Assembly: GCA_014763715.1 (NCBI GenBank)
Contig: JACXUV010000010.1
Span: forward strand, 23,367 to 87,366
Source: Rhodobacterales bacterium
Lineage (GTDB): Bacteria > Pseudomonadota > Alphaproteobacteria > Caulobacterales > Hyphomonadaceae
Length of the DNA: 64,000 nt
Direction: 5' to 3'
In this document: positions 45,426 to 53,825 of the stretch, one piece after another
How the letters are laid out: every line of letters begins with the position of its first letter
Numbering within the stretch: the first letter of the stretch is position 1
Program-made: the position numbers and the translations under genes
The notes under the pieces: generated by a model
What the model was told of the DNA's origin: nothing
The model's input: the letters and a program-made list of their open reading frames with translations, nothing else
Database searches by the model: none

Positions 45426-46393
45426 GCGTCTTGCTCCGCAAAGGTGCGTTCGAGCCCGTCTTCGAACGTGATGCGCGGTTGCCAGCCAAGCTGGTCGCAC
45501 GCCCGAGAGATATCGAGAGTCTGACGGAACGCGAACAGGCCTGCGCTGTAAGCAGTCACGGCGGGTTCCGGGCGGCCGGGCAGGGCGGCGTGGAGGGCTT
45601 CGTTCAGGCGAGTGACAGCCTGGACCGCGCTCCATGGCAGGCTGCGCCAGCGGACTTCGATCCCGGCCTTTGCCGCAGCCTGTTCGGCGACGCTTCGAAT
45701 ACTGAGGGCTTGCCCGCCGGAAATGTTGAAGACGCGTGCGGCTGGGGAGAGCGCGTCCATGGCGGCGAGGACGGCGTTCACAACATCGTCGATATAGGTG
45801 AGGTCGGTTGCGGCATTGCCGCCCCGCATTAGCGGCAGGGGGCGTTGCCGGGCGGCACGCAAGAGGCGCGGGAGCAGTGCCGTGTCGCCGGGACCGTAAA
45901 GGCCGCGCGGGCGGAGGATGACGGGATCGAGTGACGGTTCGGCCAGAACGAGTGTCTCGCTTGCTGCCTTGGTTGCGGCATAGGCGTTTACCGGTGGAGG
46001 TAGGATCGTGTCTTCCGGAATCTCTTCTTGATCGGCGAAACGAAAATAGACGCTTGGCGAGGAGATGTGCACGAAGCGACCAACACCAGCAGCGCGGGCG
46101 AGGTCCATGGCGCGTTGCGTGCCATGAACATTGGCGGCCTCAAAGGCGCAGCGTGCGCCCCATGGAGACGACAGGGCCGCGCAGTGCACGAGGTGGGAGG
46201 CAGACGGAAGGGTTTGTGGAATTTCACCATGGACGAGGTCCAGCTCGAGCGGTGTCGCGCCGAGCTTTGCCAGATCGGCGAGCTTTTTCCGATTGCGGCC
46301 CACGGCAATCACAGGCTCGCCAGCGGCCAGCAGACGCCTGGTTACAGCGCCGCCAAGGAAGCCTGTCGCGCCGGTGACGATGGTGGCGGTCAT
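45422..46393 (-). CDS. NAD(P)-dependent epimerase/3-beta-HSD-like reductase
   Basis: 323 residues from ATG 46393. Rossmann motif VTGATGFLGGAVTRRLL; catalytic HISSPSVYF and Tyr-x3-Lys in NAYAATKAASE; late TDLTYIDDVVNAV. Extended SDR fold related to 3-beta-hydroxysteroid dehydrogenases and OleD, which reduce beta-keto acids. Next to a KAS III it probably reduces the condensation product. Overlaps both neighbours by four bases. Confidence 0.85.
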   Translation of the reverse strand: MTATIVTGATGFLGGAVTRRLLAAGEPVIAVGRNRKKLADLAKLGATPLELDLVHGEIPQTLPSASHLVHCAALSSPWGARCAFEAANVHGTQRAMDLARAAGVGRFVHISSPSVYFRFADQEEIPEDTILPPPVNAYAATKAASETLVLAEPSLDPVILRPRGLYGPGDTALLPRLLRAARQRPLPLMRGGNAATDLTYIDDVVNAVLAAMDALSPAARVFNISGGQALSIRSVAEQAAAKAGIEVRWRSLPWSAVQAVTRLNEALHAALPGRPEPAVTAYSAGLFAFRQTLDISRACDQLGWQPRITFEDGLERTFAEQDA

Positions 46394-47391
46394 GCCTGCA
46401 GCGTTGCTCCGCCCAGCGATACGCCAGCCGATGTGCCGATCAGGAGGACCTTGTCTCCTCTGCGGATGCGCCCCTGCCGGCGGGCAAGGTCCAGCGTGGC
46501 AGGGATCGAGGCGGCGATGAGGTTGCCGGTCTCCTTGACCGTGGCGACGACCTTTTCCCGCGCGAAGCCGCACTTGCGGATCATGTGTTCCAGCGCGAGG
46601 GGGCTCGCCTGGTGGGGAATGACGATGTTGACGTCCTTCTGTTGCCAACCGGAAAGCTGCAGCAGCCGGTCGATGAAGCGGGGCAGGTTGGTGCGGGTTA
46701 GCTTGAATAGGGCGTGACCGTCCATGCGGAAGAAGGAATTCGCGTCGAAGGCGTCGGGCTCTTCATGATAGTCGTAGCGCGTGCCGCCGGCGGCGAGTGC
46801 GCACATGTCATAGCCCTGCGCCCAGGTTTCGATCAGTACACGGTTTGTATTCAATGGAGAGGAGGAGGGGTCCGATTGCCCCATGACGATGGCTGCGGCA
46901 CCGTCGCCGAAAAGACCGGCCGTTGCCGGGTCGTCCTGCCAGGGCAGGGCGCGGCTGGCGATCTCGCTTGCTACGATCAGGACCCGTGCGGCGCGGCCGG
47001 TCGAGATGTACATGTCTGCAACGTCCATTGCGGCAACGGCGCTGAGGCAGGTGGCGTTGATGTCGAAAGCCGGGACCGGCGATTTGTTGAGGCCGAGTTC
47101 GCGCTTTATCAGGGCAGCCGTTGCCGGGATGGGCTGGCGGCCGACAGCGGCGGCAAAGAGGATGAGGTCAATATCGTCTGGGGTGAGACCGGCATCGTCC
47201 AGCGCGCTGTGTGCGGCAATGGCGCCGAGGCTTTCCTGCGTTTCGCCCGAGGCGATCATGGAGCGCGATTTCACGCCGCATGTGTCTTCGAGCCAGCCGG
47301 CGCGTTTGTTCAGGCGGGCATCGAGTTCCGTCGACAGAACCTGCTTTCCCCCGGCCTGCGACCCTGTTCCCAATATCGCCGATTGCTGCAT
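46390..47391 (-). CDS. KAS III-like (FabH/OleA-type) condensing enzyme
   Basis: 333 residues with the full thiolase-fold triad: DINATCLSAVAAMD (Cys), VIPHQASPLALEHM (His), TVKETGNLIAASIP (Asn). Likely condenses two acyl groups or an acyl with malonyl-ACP. First gene of the operon; upstream GGGAGA. It is not in a fatty-acid cluster (no plsX or acpP nearby), supporting a specialised role rather than primary FabH. Confidence 0.88.
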   Translation of the reverse strand: MQQSAILGTGSQAGGKQVLSTELDARLNKRAGWLEDTCGVKSRSMIASGETQESLGAIAAHSALDDAGLTPDDIDLILFAAAVGRQPIPATAALIKRELGLNKSPVPAFDINATCLSAVAAMDVADMYISTGRAARVLIVASEIASRALPWQDDPATAGLFGDGAAAIVMGQSDPSSSPLNTNRVLIETWAQGYDMCALAAGGTRYDYHEEPDAFDANSFFRMDGHALFKLTRTNLPRFIDRLLQLSGWQQKDVNIVIPHQASPLALEHMIRKCGFAREKVVATVKETGNLIAASIPATLDLARRQGRIRRGDKVLLIGTSAGVSLGGATLQA

Positions 47392-47808
47392 GACTGGTCA
47401 TTTTCTCCCGACTTGCCCTCACCAGCAGTGATTAAATGCTCACAACTATGAAGGCCTGTCAAATCCAAATTGTGGACGCCGGAAGTCGGGGCCGTTGGCA
47501 GAGATTTTGTGGCTGCGTGACGCAGTTGCTCACACGGCTCCCTTGTAGTCTTTCTGCCGTCACTGGTCTGCACCCGAAAAAGTGGCCCGCTATTTGAGCT
47601 AGTCCCAGCTTCGATTGGGACGCTTGGGATCGGTGGTCTCAAGACGGAATGTTGGAGACGTTCCTAAGGTCTGGTGGATAGCGATCTGTGGTAACCTTGG
47701 TAACTTTTTCCAACTTGACCCATCAAAGTATATCAATTCGAGGCAATACGTTTGCTGTTTTTATTGAATTATTTCAATCCCCAGCAACGCCCAACACCCC
47801 ATGATTCC
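47392..47808. other. island right-end non-coding region
   Basis: 417 bases between the KAS III start and attR. I see no gene. It should contain the biosynthetic operon promoter and carries the right-hand GGTAAC pair at 47688-47704 in an AT-rich stretch, consistent with an integrase recognition region. Confidence 0.6.
47688..47704 (+). promoter_or_regulatory. paired GGTAAC motifs inside right end (putative integrase arm sites)
   Basis: GTGGTAAC at 47688 and GGTAAC at 47699, matching the pair inside the left end, about 105 bases before attR. Confidence 0.55.
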
Positions 47809-47855
47809 GATTCCTAATCTGTAGGTCGTGAGTTCGAATCTCGCCGGGATCGCCA
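47809..47855 (+). repeat. attR, right 47-bp direct repeat of tRNA-Arg
   Basis: Exact copy of the tRNA-Arg 3' segment (13137-13183) without the 5' half, so not a functional tRNA. Marks the right end of the island. Confidence 0.92.
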
Positions 47856-47960
47856 CTTTTTCCGACAGCTGGTCCCCTTGCGTCAGTCTTGAATGCGCGG
47901 GCGTTGGCCTTAGTGCTGGGCCGGTACAAGTAGATAATCGGCATATATCGGGGGAAGATC

Positions 47961-48725
47961 TTGGATCCTTATTTCTATCTGAAGGGCGACAGGGCGACGG
48001 CAACACCCAATGGCTCGGGGCCATGGGATCCATCCATGCTGCATGGCGGCGCGCCGACCGGACTGATCATGAGCATTGTGGAGGCTCTGCCGTCCGAGGT
48101 GCCGATGTCTGTGACACGCCTGACGGTGGACCTGCAGCGGCCGGTGCCGGTGGGGGAGCTGGACATCCGCACCACCGTGACGCGGGAGGGGCGGAATATT
48201 CAGACGGCGGAGATCAAACTCCTGGCCAATGGCAAGGAAGTTGTCCGAGCGAGTGCCCTGAAGATCCGCAAGGATGATCTGGAGCTGCCGCCGGAAGCGG
48301 CCATGCCGATGATCGCGCATGAGGTTCCGGAGACCCGTTTCGAATTCCCGCGCGCTGTGGGGTTCAATGAGGCGGTCGACCTGCGGCTTGACCCGTCGGG
48401 CGGGCCGGACTGGGCGGCAAGAGCGGTCTGGTTCCGGATTGAGCGTCCATTCTTCGGCGACCGTGCGACGACATCCCTGATGCGCGCCGCAGCGACGGGC
48501 GACTATTGCAACGGGTTCGGCTCCACGCTCGATTTTCAGCACTGGACCTATATCAATGCCGACCTGACGCTGCACTTCGCGCGCGAGCCGGTCGGGGAGT
48601 GGATCCGGCTGGCTGCAAATTCCTGGATCAGCCCGGATGGACGCGGGCTGGCGTTCGGCGAATTGTCGGATACGCGCGGGCCGTTCGGGCGCGCCGTGCA
48701 GTCGCTGGTGATCGCGAAACGCTGA
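47961..48725 (+). CDS. acyl-CoA thioesterase family protein (TesB-like)
   Basis: 254 residues with a double hotdog pattern: SMLHGGAPTGLIMSIVE and TRLTVDLQRPVPVGELDI in the first half, GDYCNGFGSTLDFQHWTYINADLTLHF in the second. TTG start after GGGGGAAGATC. First chromosomal gene right of the island; convergent with the fatty-acid gene hbd. Likely hydrolyses an acyl-CoA thioester; chain length unknown. Confidence 0.85.
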   Translation: MDPYFYLKGDRATATPNGSGPWDPSMLHGGAPTGLIMSIVEALPSEVPMSVTRLTVDLQRPVPVGELDIRTTVTREGRNIQTAEIKLLANGKEVVRASALKIRKDDLELPPEAAMPMIAHEVPETRFEFPRAVGFNEAVDLRLDPSGGPDWAARAVWFRIERPFFGDRATTSLMRAAATGDYCNGFGSTLDFQHWTYINADLTLHFAREPVGEWIRLAANSWISPDGRGLAFGELSDTRGPFGRAVQSLVIAKR

Positions 48726-48756
48726 GCGGCCTCAGCGCTTCGGCCCCTGTTCCGGC

Positions 48757-49635
48757 TTAGCGCGTCGGAACGGGGTGCTCGCCGGAATAGTCGTAGAAGC
48801 CCTTGCCGACCTTGCGGCCGACCCAGCCTGCCTCGACATATTTCACGAGCAGGGGGCAGGGGCGGTATTTCGTGTCGGCGAGGCCGTCATGCAGGACCTG
48901 CATGATCGACAGGCAGGTGTCCAGGCCGATGAAGTCTGCGAGGGTCAGCGGGCCCATCGGGTGGTTCGCGCCGAGGCGCATGGCCGTGTCGATGCTCTCC
49001 ACATTGCCGACGCCTTCATAGAGGGCATAGACGGCCTCGTTGATCATCGGGACCAGGATACGGTTCACGATGAAGGCCGGATAGTCTTCGGCATTGGTGA
49101 CCGTCTTGCCGAGGCGGCGGGTGAACTCCATGGCGACGTCATATGTGCCCTGGGCCGTGGCGAGGCCGCGGATCACTTCCACCAGTTTCATCACCGGCAC
49201 AGGGTTCATGAAGTGCATGCCGATGAACATTTCCGGCCGGTCGGTAACCGAGGCTAGGCGCGTGATGGAAATGGACGAGGTGTTGGTAGCCAGATAGGTC
49301 CTGGCCGGGACGATCTCGCAGATGGAGCGGAAGATCTGTTCCTTCACTTCGCGCTTTTCGGTGGCCGCCTCGATCACGAGGTCATCGTTTTCGTGCGTCT
49401 TGATCGAGGTCGATGTCGTGATCCGCTTCATCGCGACCTGCATCTCGTCCGGGGTGAACTGTTCGCGGGCGACCTGGCGGGCCATGTTCTTTTCGATCGC
49501 GTCGAGGCCGTGCTTGAGCGCGTCCTCGGAAATGTCCGTCATCACGACATCATAGCCGGCAAGGGCGCAGACATGGGCGATGCCGTTGCCCATCTGGCCT
49601 GCGCCGATCACGCCAATGGTCTGAAGATTCGTCAT
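48757..49635 (-). CDS. hbd: 3-hydroxybutyryl-CoA dehydrogenase
   Basis: 292 residues. NAD-binding [15 protein letters not shown], then [28 protein letters not shown] and the C-terminal [19 protein letters not shown], all standard for short-chain 3-hydroxyacyl-CoA dehydrogenases. It oxidises or reduces acetoacetyl-CoA/3-hydroxybutyryl-CoA with NAD(P). Located downstream of etfBA on the same strand but separated by a terminator. Confidence 0.94.
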   Translation of the reverse strand: MTNLQTIGVIGAGQMGNGIAHVCALAGYDVVMTDISEDALKHGLDAIEKNMARQVAREQFTPDEMQVAMKRITTSTSIKTHENDDLVIEAATEKREVKEQIFRSICEIVPARTYLATNTSSISITRLASVTDRPEMFIGMHFMNPVPVMKLVEVIRGLATAQGTYDVAMEFTRRLGKTVTNAEDYPAFIVNRILVPMINEAVYALYEGVGNVESIDTAMRLGANHPMGPLTLADFIGLDTCLSIMQVLHDGLADTKYRPCPLLVKYVEAGWVGRKVGKGFYDYSGEHPVPTR

Positions 49636-49770
49636 CCGGTCTCACCCTGCGTCTTTTTCTGAACTGTGTGACATATCCTGTTTGTGCAGTGCGTCAAAGA
49701 TCAAGTGCGCACCTCAGGCGAGGTGCTGGCTGAGCAGCGAACCGGGCGGAGATGTTGTTTCCGGACAACA

Positions 49771-49796
49771 AAAAGCCCGGCACAGGCCGGGCTTTT
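49771..49796 (-). terminator. Rho-independent terminator of etfBA
   Basis: AAAAGCCCGGC-ACAG-GCCGGGCTTTT: an 11-base perfect stem with U-run on either strand, 26 bases after the etfA stop. Confidence 0.9.
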
Positions 49797-49821
49797 CACG
49801 TTCAGGATGATCCGGTTTCGC

Positions 49822-50751
49822 CTAGAGGGCGCCGGTCAGTTCCGGCACAGCAACGAAGAGGTCTGCGACCAGGCCGTAATCGGCAACCTGGAAGATCGGA
49901 GCTTCTTCATCCTTGTTGATGGCGACGATGACTTTGGAGTCCTTCATGCCGGCAAGGTGCTGGATGGCGCCGGAGATGCCGATGGCGACATAGAGTTCCG
50001 GTGCGACGATCTTGCCGGTCTGGCCGACCTGATAGTCGTTCGGGGCATAGCCTGCGTCCACAGCGGCGCGCGACGCACCGACAGCGGCGCCGAGCTTGTC
50101 TGCCAGCGGGAAGATGACTTCCTGGAACTTCTCGGCGGAGCCAAGGGCACGGCCGCCGGAGACGACACGCTTGGCGCCTGCCAGTTCCGGACGATCGGAC
50201 TTCACCATTTCTTCCGAAACGAATTCCGATTTGAACGGGCCAGCCGGAGCAGCGACCGTCTCGACCGAAGCCGAACCGTCATTGCCGGCAGCTTCGAAAG
50301 CGGTGCCGCGAACGGTGACGACTTTCTTCGCATCGGAAGATTTGACCGTCATGATGGCGTTACCGGCATAGATCGGACGCTCGAACGTGTCGGCATCGAT
50401 CACATCGGTGATTTCGGAGATCTGCATGACGTCGAGCTTGGCGGCGACACGCGGCGCCATGTTCTTGCCAGCCGTCGTTGCCGCGAAAAGCACGGCGTCG
50501 TAGCCGCCCATCAGCGGGACGATCAGGGCTTCCATCGGCTCAGCGAGCTGTTTGGCAACGCTGGCGCCGTCGGCATGAAGCACTTTGCGCACACCAGCCA
50601 CTTTTGCAGCCGCAGCGGCCACGTCGCCAGCGCCTTCACCAGCGACCAGGATATCCACATCGCCGCCGAATTTGGCAGCAGCGGTCACGACCTTGTTCGT
50701 AGCGTCCGAGAGGGCCGCATTGTCGTGTTCAGCAATTACAAGCACAGCCAT
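49822..50751 (-). CDS. etfA: electron transfer flavoprotein alpha subunit
   Basis: 309 residues. C-terminal FAD-binding region [46 protein letters not shown]. EtfAB passes electrons from acyl-CoA dehydrogenases to ETF-ubiquinone oxidoreductase. One base separates it from etfB, so one operon; terminator downstream. Confidence 0.97.
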   Translation of the reverse strand: MAVLVIAEHDNAALSDATNKVVTAAAKFGGDVDILVAGEGAGDVAAAAAKVAGVRKVLHADGASVAKQLAEPMEALIVPLMGGYDAVLFAATTAGKNMAPRVAAKLDVMQISEITDVIDADTFERPIYAGNAIMTVKSSDAKKVVTVRGTAFEAAGNDGSASVETVAAPAGPFKSEFVSEEMVKSDRPELAGAKRVVSGGRALGSAEKFQEVIFPLADKLGAAVGASRAAVDAGYAPNDYQVGQTGKIVAPELYVAIGISGAIQHLAGMKDSKVIVAINKDEEAPIFQVADYGLVADLFVAVPELTGAL

Positions 50752-50752
50752 A

Positions 50753-51499
50753 TCAGATGACTCCTGCGGTTTTCAGTTTCGACACGAGGGTGGCGACATC
50801 CTCGACCTTCTCACCAGCCTGGCGCACCGGCGGTTCGGTGACCTGGACGACGGTCAGGCGCGGCGCGATGTCGACGCCATAGTCGGCCGGGGCCTTCTCG
50901 ACGATCTCTTTCTTCTTCGCCTTCATGATGTTCGGCAGCGAGGCGTAGCGCGGCTCGTTGAGGCGCAGGTCGACCGTCACGATGGCCGGCAGGGCCAGCT
51001 TCACGGTCTGCAGACCGCCGTCGACTTCGCGGGTCACGGTCAGCGCGTCGCCGTCCTTCTCCAGCTTGTAGGCGAAGGTGCCTTGCGGCCAGTCGAGCAG
51101 GGCAGCCAGCATCTGGCCGGTCTGGTTGGAGTCGTCGTCGATGGCCTGTTTGCCGACGATGACGAGGTCCGGCTTCTCTTCCTCGACCACTTTGGCCAGC
51201 AGCTTGGCAACGCCCAGCGGCTCAACCGTTTCGTCGGTCTTGATCAGGATGCCGCGGTCGCCGCCCATGGCCAGCGCCGTGCGGATGGTTTCCTGTGCCT
51301 GTTGCGGACCGATGGAAACGATGACGATTTCCGTGGCGGTTCCGGCTTCTTTCAGGCGGACAGCCTCTTCGACGGAAATTTCGTCGAACGGGTTCATCGA
51401 CATCTTCACATTGGCGAGATCGACCCCGGTCTTGTCCGGCTTGACGCGGACTTTCACGTTGTAATCGATCACGCGTTTGACGGGCACGAGGACCTTCAT
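50753..51499 (-). CDS. etfB: electron transfer flavoprotein beta subunit
   Basis: 248 residues, [19 protein letters not shown] start, [34 protein letters not shown] (AMP-binding region) and the beta-subunit recognition tail. Upstream gene of etfBA. A palindromic ACGT-TG-ACGT motif lies 80 bases upstream. Confidence 0.97.
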   Translation of the reverse strand: MKVLVPVKRVIDYNVKVRVKPDKTGVDLANVKMSMNPFDEISVEEAVRLKEAGTATEIVIVSIGPQQAQETIRTALAMGGDRGILIKTDETVEPLGVAKLLAKVVEEEKPDLVIVGKQAIDDDSNQTGQMLAALLDWPQGTFAYKLEKDGDALTVTREVDGGLQTVKLALPAIVTVDLRLNEPRYASLPNIMKAKKKEIVEKAPADYGVDIAPRLTVVQVTEPPVRQAGEKVEDVATLVSKLKTAGVI

Positions 51500-51578
51500 G
51501 AGCAGCGCTCCACACGTTTCGAGGGATTGGACTTATAAGATGGGCGTTGCCTACAGGCACTGAAAAAGTTTCGCAAGG

Positions 51579-51594
51579 TTGACGTTGACGTAAG
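51579..51594. promoter_or_regulatory. palindromic operator-like motif upstream of etfBA
   Basis: TTGACGTTGACGTAAG has a perfect ACGT-TG-ACGT core with near-symmetric flanks. It resembles, from memory, LiuR-type operators that control acyl-CoA and branched-chain degradation genes including etf in Proteobacteria. It could equally serve the divergent gene. Confidence 0.35.
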
Positions 51595-51666
51595 TGTCAA
51601 ATTGGCGCGCTAATTTCTGGTGTTTTCTGGCCTGTGAAGGTGCGATTTCTGCAATATGCTACCTCG

Positions 51667-52167
51667 ATGATACGATCTGGACTGCTCTTCAGCATAGTTT
51701 TTGCCGTAACTCCGTTCCTTCCGGCGGCTGCGGAGGGTGTCGGTCTGGTCGATCCGGGCCTCTATTCAGTGACCACCACGATCGAGACCGACATGCAGGA
51801 TCCGGGCACCGGCACGCTCGTCGAGACCTGGGCCGAGCCTTTTGCCGGGGCGGCCTGCCTGGAGGGGGAGGCGGCCCGGCGGGTTTACCCTGACACTTTC
51901 ATCGATCCGCGCTGCCAGGTCTTCAATCTGCGGGCCGATCCCTATGGCGAGGCATTTGACTTGGTCTGCCTATTTCCGGAGGGCCTGCTGAGCGGGACTG
52001 GCACGCTGGCCGTGGACCCGGCCCGGCCGACAGAGTTCAACCAGCGCTTCACCTTGCGCGGTGACGGCTATGTCGCAGCCCAGCGGGTCAGCATAAAGGG
52101 CCGCCTGGTTGGCGCGTGCCTGCCGGACAGCCTCGCGGCCGTGCCCTCAGATGCAGTGACTAAGTAG
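51667..52167 (+). CDS. hypothetical secreted protein
   Basis: 166 residues from ATG 51667, giving a textbook signal peptide (MIRSGLLFSIVFAVTPFLPAAAEG); GTG 51634 is an alternative adding 11 residues. The mature part (DPGLYSVTTTIETDMQD, four cysteines) recalls DUF3617-type periplasmic proteins but the match is weak. No ribosome site is obvious for either start. Confidence 0.65.
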   Translation: MIRSGLLFSIVFAVTPFLPAAAEGVGLVDPGLYSVTTTIETDMQDPGTGTLVETWAEPFAGAACLEGEAARRVYPDTFIDPRCQVFNLRADPYGEAFDLVCLFPEGLLSGTGTLAVDPARPTEFNQRFTLRGDGYVAAQRVSIKGRLVGACLPDSLAAVPSDAVTK

Positions 52168-52239
52168 AAACCGCAATTGGCAATTCCTCCCGGCGCTCTG
52201 ACATGCCATAGAGACGCCGCAACTTACCGGAGGACATTC

Positions 52240-52476
52240 ATGTCGCACACGCCCCACGAACTCACCGAGGAATTCCCGGAACTGGCCGAGAAGTACCACG
52301 AGCTGAAAACCAATGATGCGCACTTCGCCAAGCTCGCCGATGAGTATCATGAGCTGAACCGCCAGATTCACCGCATCGAGACCGATGTGGAACCGGCAAG
52401 CGACGAACATCAGACCGAGCTGCGCAAGCAGCGCATGGCTCTGAAAGACGAAATCTACGCGCTCCTGAAAGCGTAA
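52240..52476 (+). CDS. YdcH/DUF465 family protein, first copy
   Basis: 78 residues from ATG 52240 after CCGGAGGACATTC. DUF465 pattern: FPELAEKYHELKTNDAHFAKLADEYHELNRQIHRIE, a helical hairpin. Small cytosolic protein of unknown role. The paralogue 120 bases downstream has the same length and layout. Confidence 0.88.
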   Translation: MSHTPHELTEEFPELAEKYHELKTNDAHFAKLADEYHELNRQIHRIETDVEPASDEHQTELRKQRMALKDEIYALLKA

Positions 52477-52536
52477 GTCCTTACCCGGCAAGGCCGGGGC
52501 AAATGGGCTGCCTAGGTAGAATCCCGAATGGGCCGG

Positions 52537-52578
52537 GGTGTTTCTGTCTGTCAGAAAGTTCTGGGAGACAGAAACACC
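52537..52578 (+). promoter_or_regulatory. 13-bp perfect hairpin between the two DUF465 genes
   Basis: GGTGTTTCTGTCT and AGACAGAAACACC are exact reverse complements around a 16-base loop, ending 17 bases before the second DUF465 start. There is no U-run, so a 5' UTR regulatory or processing element is more likely than a terminator. Confidence 0.6.
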
Positions 52579-52595
52579 GGATCCGGGAGGATGCC

Positions 52596-52832
52596 ATGTC
52601 CCATTTGCCACTTGGCCTGGTCGGAGATTATCCCGAAGCGATCGGACGTATTCTGGAACTGGACAGCGAAGAGGGCGACTTCCTCCTGCTGGCAGAGGCC
52701 TATGAGGCGATCACGGCGGAACTTCAGGAAATCGAATGCGGCATTGAGCCCGCCTGTCAGGCCTATATGGCCCAGCTGCGCCGCCAGCGTGATGTCCTTC
52801 GCGAAACCCTGTTTGCCCGGCTGAACGCCTGA
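52596..52832 (+). CDS. YdcH/DUF465-like protein, diverged second copy
   Basis: 78 residues from ATG 52596 (RBS CGGGAGGATGCC). Shares the DUF465 layout with the first copy (YPEAIGRI..., LAEAYEAITAELQEIECGIEPA, LRRQRDVLRETLFARL) but sequence identity is low, so the duplication is old. Its leader contains the hairpin listed above. Confidence 0.8.
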   Translation: MSHLPLGLVGDYPEAIGRILELDSEEGDFLLLAEAYEAITAELQEIECGIEPACQAYMAQLRRQRDVLRETLFARLNA

Positions 52833-52834
52833 CT

Positions 52835-53314
52835 TCAGCGCCAGAGCTGGGGCTGGGCTTCCTTCACATGTTCCCGGCAGCCTGCGTCCCATGGATAGAG
52901 GCCGTCGATCAGGCCGGGCCAGACGATCTGGATCAGGGCCGGATGACCGCCATGCCCGTTCCGCGTCCATAGCCAGTCGGCCAGCACGGCATATTTTTCG
53001 AATGCCTCGTCATGCGACACCTTGCGGGCGGTGCAGTCGAAATCCTCGTGCAGCCCCTTCCAGACCTGACCGTCTTCCAGCTTCCGGCCCGCCTTGATCT
53101 GGGCGTAGACGCTGGCCAGCATGTCGTACATCACATCCCGGTGCAGGCCGAAGACAATGAATTCCGGCGCGTTCAGCGTCTGCGAAAAGCCGACCGTATA
53201 CGTGTAGTTCGGCATTTCCAGTTCCGGATCGAACCGGTGCGCAGCATACCAGCCATGGGCCTCGACACTGTCCAGGATGCGCTTTTCTTCATCGGTCACG
53301 ATACAGCCCGCCAT
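52835..53314 (-). CDS. DUF4262 protein
   Basis: 159 residues from ATG 53314 (MAGCIVTDEEKRILDSVEAHGW). DUF4262 features: YTYTVGFSQTLNAPEFIVFGL and a C-terminal ALIQIVWPG. Function unknown. Convergent with the DUF465 pair, with two bases between stops. Confidence 0.82.
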   Translation of the reverse strand: MAGCIVTDEEKRILDSVEAHGWYAAHRFDPELEMPNYTYTVGFSQTLNAPEFIVFGLHRDVMYDMLASVYAQIKAGRKLEDGQVWKGLHEDFDCTARKVSHDEAFEKYAVLADWLWTRNGHGGHPALIQIVWPGLIDGLYPWDAGCREHVKEAQPQLWR

Positions 53315-53393
53315 AGGGGAATGACGCGCTGTGCCGCCGCCTGGGTCAAGCTGAAACCCTTCAGGTGACGGAGATTTAAGCATGACGGGAAAT

Positions 53394-53621
53394 TCATGCG
53401 AGGCCACGCCCAGCACACTTGCCCGGCACGGCGGGTGCCGTCCGGTGCAGGAAGCTGAATTCGGATTGAACGAAGCGGATGTTCCCGAACCGGTCCACCG
53501 CCATCAGCGCATCGCGCCCCGTTTCCGTGTGCCAGCGGGCGACACGGAGCAGGTTCCAGACCAGCCATGGCCAGAACAGTGGCCAGACAAAGTCGAAATA
53601 GATGCGGAGTTGCGGATGCAT
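53394..53621 (-). CDS. small membrane-associated protein, copy 2 (truncated form)
   Basis: 75 residues. The first 51 are the same as the product of 10816-11184 except for one Lys/Arg change; after FGNIRFV the frame runs straight into the element tail and stops. The missing ~220 bases relative to copy 1 suggest an internal deletion here or an insertion there. The hydrophobic N-terminus may anchor it in the membrane. Confidence 0.5.
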   Translation of the reverse strand: MHPQLRIYFDFVWPLFWPWLVWNLLRVARWHTETGRDALMAVDRFGNIRFVQSEFSFLHRTAPAVPGKCAGRGLA

Positions 53622-53641
53622 GGCCCGAAGGATGAGGGCGC
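53409..53641 (-). repeat. duplicated element, copy 2 (short form)
   Basis: Near-identical on the minus strand to both ends of 10797-11251 (leader GCCCTCATCCTTCGG, coding part, tail TTCAGC...CTGCACCGGACGGC). A separate REP-like element follows at 53675. Confidence 0.75.
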
Positions 53642-53674
53642 GGCCTGTGCGGTTGGATAGAGACCCACCCACAT

Positions 53675-53778
53675 GTGTCATCCCGGAATTTGCGCAGCAA
53701 ATATCCGGGAGCCAGATGCAGTGTGGCGGCTGCAGAACCAGGTCCCGGATAAGCGCTTTGCGCTTTCCGGGATGACAC
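53675..53778. repeat. 104-bp REP/MITE-like palindromic element
   Basis: Ends are perfect 12-bp inverted repeats, GTGTCATCCCGG and CCGGGATGACAC. Internal sub-palindromes occur (TTTGCGCAGCAAA; AAGCGCTTTGCGCTT). Non-coding. It is of the widespread alphaproteobacterial TCATCCCGG intergenic repeat type. Confidence 0.8.
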
Positions 53779-53825
53779 TACGGCGGTGGAGGATTGAGCC
53801 GGAACTCTCCTCAGAACACCGGGCG

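Larger units (their letters stand above)
13184..47855. mobile_element. tRNA-Arg integrated genomic island / integrative mobilisable element
   Basis: Bounded by the 47-bp tRNA-Arg repeat at both ends, with an integrase gene 100 bases inside the tRNA and paired GGTAAC motifs inside both ends. The content is mobile-type: restriction/defence genes, ardA, DUF736, MobF relaxase, TraD-like coupling protein, a second integrase and an IS fragment. Mating-pore (VirB/Trb) genes are absent, so it would need a helper to transfer. Several genes are clearly less GC-rich than the flanks. The right junction is followed directly by ordinary chromosomal metabolism genes. Confidence 0.9.

Noticed and set aside
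47809-47855. Second tRNA-Arg gene
   Set aside because: Only the 3' 47 bases are present; the acceptor 5' strand and D-arm are missing, so it is attR.
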